A stretch of DNA of 64,000 nucleotides, taken from Kordia sp. Lineage in GTDB: Bacteria; Bacteroidota; Bacteroidia; Flavobacteriales; Flavobacteriaceae. The stretch spans positions 124,001-188,000 of the forward strand of contig NZ_JAKVBC010000002.1 of assembly GCF_022447245.1 (NCBI RefSeq), given 5' to 3'. How positions within the stretch are numbered: position 1 is the first letter of the stretch; each line of letters begins with the position of its first letter. The position numbers and the translations under genes were made by a program. Below, piece by piece: positions 63,898 through 64,000 of the stretch. The notes under the pieces were generated by a model, which was given only the letters and a program-made list of their open reading frames with translations, was not told the DNA's origin and did not search any database.

Positions 63898-64000
63898 TTA
63901 TGATTTGATTTTCATTTTTTGAAATAGCGATTTATCAAAAAATATAGTGATATGATCTTTCATTTCTACCGCCTTTTCATCAACTATTTCCATTGCTGAG
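63898..64000 (-). CDS. partial gene, C-terminal end only
   Basis: A frame open to the window edge reads SAMEIVDEKAVEMKDHITIF, then FDKSLFQKMKIKS and a TAA at 63898. It is convergent with the OmpA gene. About 33 residues are visible, which is too few to name a family. Confidence 0.5.
   Translation of the reverse strand, partial: SAMEIVDEKAVEMKDHITIFFDKSLFQKMKIKS

Noticed and set aside
1-64000. CRISPR array, prophage or insertion sequence
   Set aside because: No regularly spaced repeats, transposase, integrase or phage structural genes were seen; the phage-repressor-like HTH pair stands alone.
1-64000. Stop-codon reassignment as an explanation of the broken frames
   Set aside because: All three stop codons occur inside dead genes and most breaks are frameshifts, so no single codon change could explain them.

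Overview
The window is AT-rich DNA from a marine-type member of the Flavobacteriaceae (Bacteroidota), most likely Kordia or a close relative. Supporting signs are type IX secretion sorting tails, Bacteroidota -7 promoter boxes (TAnnTTTG) with no consistent Shine-Dalgarno sequence, a GldM-like protein, an RpsP with a charged C-terminal tail, and a family of GG-leader peptide precursors typical of Kordia. The genus is inferred from gene content; no search was run.

Layout. 1-5.2 kb: a frameshifted PAS/GAF sensor kinase, a response regulator, small conserved genes, and two paralogous phage-repressor-like HTH genes that each follow the same upstream motif. 5.2-12.1 kb: cyclase, hemW (ATA start), a dead Cys-rich small gene, an LRR lipoprotein, a frameshifted ruvC, and a flippase-like/glycosyltransferase pair. 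12.2-15.2 kb: an intact RES-Xre toxin-antitoxin pair between two wrecked membrane-protein genes (DoxX-like and YccA-like). 15.2-20.5 kb: a BlaI repressor, two BlaR1-like M56/TonB sensors made by tandem duplication (the second blaI copy survives only as a scrap), a TPR protein and a lipoprotein, with three perfect operator palindromes upstream of blaI. 20.5-28.9 kb: a dead secreted gene, tRNA-Asp, DUF58, thioredoxin, transglutaminase, a broken START gene before an ArsR regulator, Sel1/TPR and HAD genes. 28.9-38.5 kb: dnaE with a fused proofreading exonuclease, a dead SH3 gene, rpsP-rimM, trmN6, an acyl-CoA dehydrogenase and a small Cys-rich gene. 39-45 kb: two GG-leader peptides around a TPR-AraC regulator, then a large secreted M12-type metalloprotease. 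45.5-52.9 kb: tRNA-Leu, tRNA-Gly, mutS, an RNA methyltransferase, a folK-dNK fusion and sppA. 52.9-58 kb: two intact and two nonsense-mutated GG-leader peptides around a queuosine-precursor transporter and an AsmA-like protein. 58-64 kb: LysE, a GldM-like protein, DUF2797, GH3 and an OmpA/PD40 protein.

Two themes stand out. First, about a dozen genes carry inactivating lesions: single-base losses in short A/T runs, premature stops of all three types, an 8-bp duplication and lost ATG starts. Long housekeeping genes nearby (dnaE, mutS, sppA, AsmA) are clean. This clustering suggests real, recent gene decay rather than random read errors, although some single-base cases (ruvC, the sensor kinase) need read-level checks. 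Second, a dispersed family of six short Cys-rich peptides shares a leader with its Gly-Gly at the same place, but no lanthipeptide-type modification or export gene is present in the window, so any maturation machinery must act from elsewhere.
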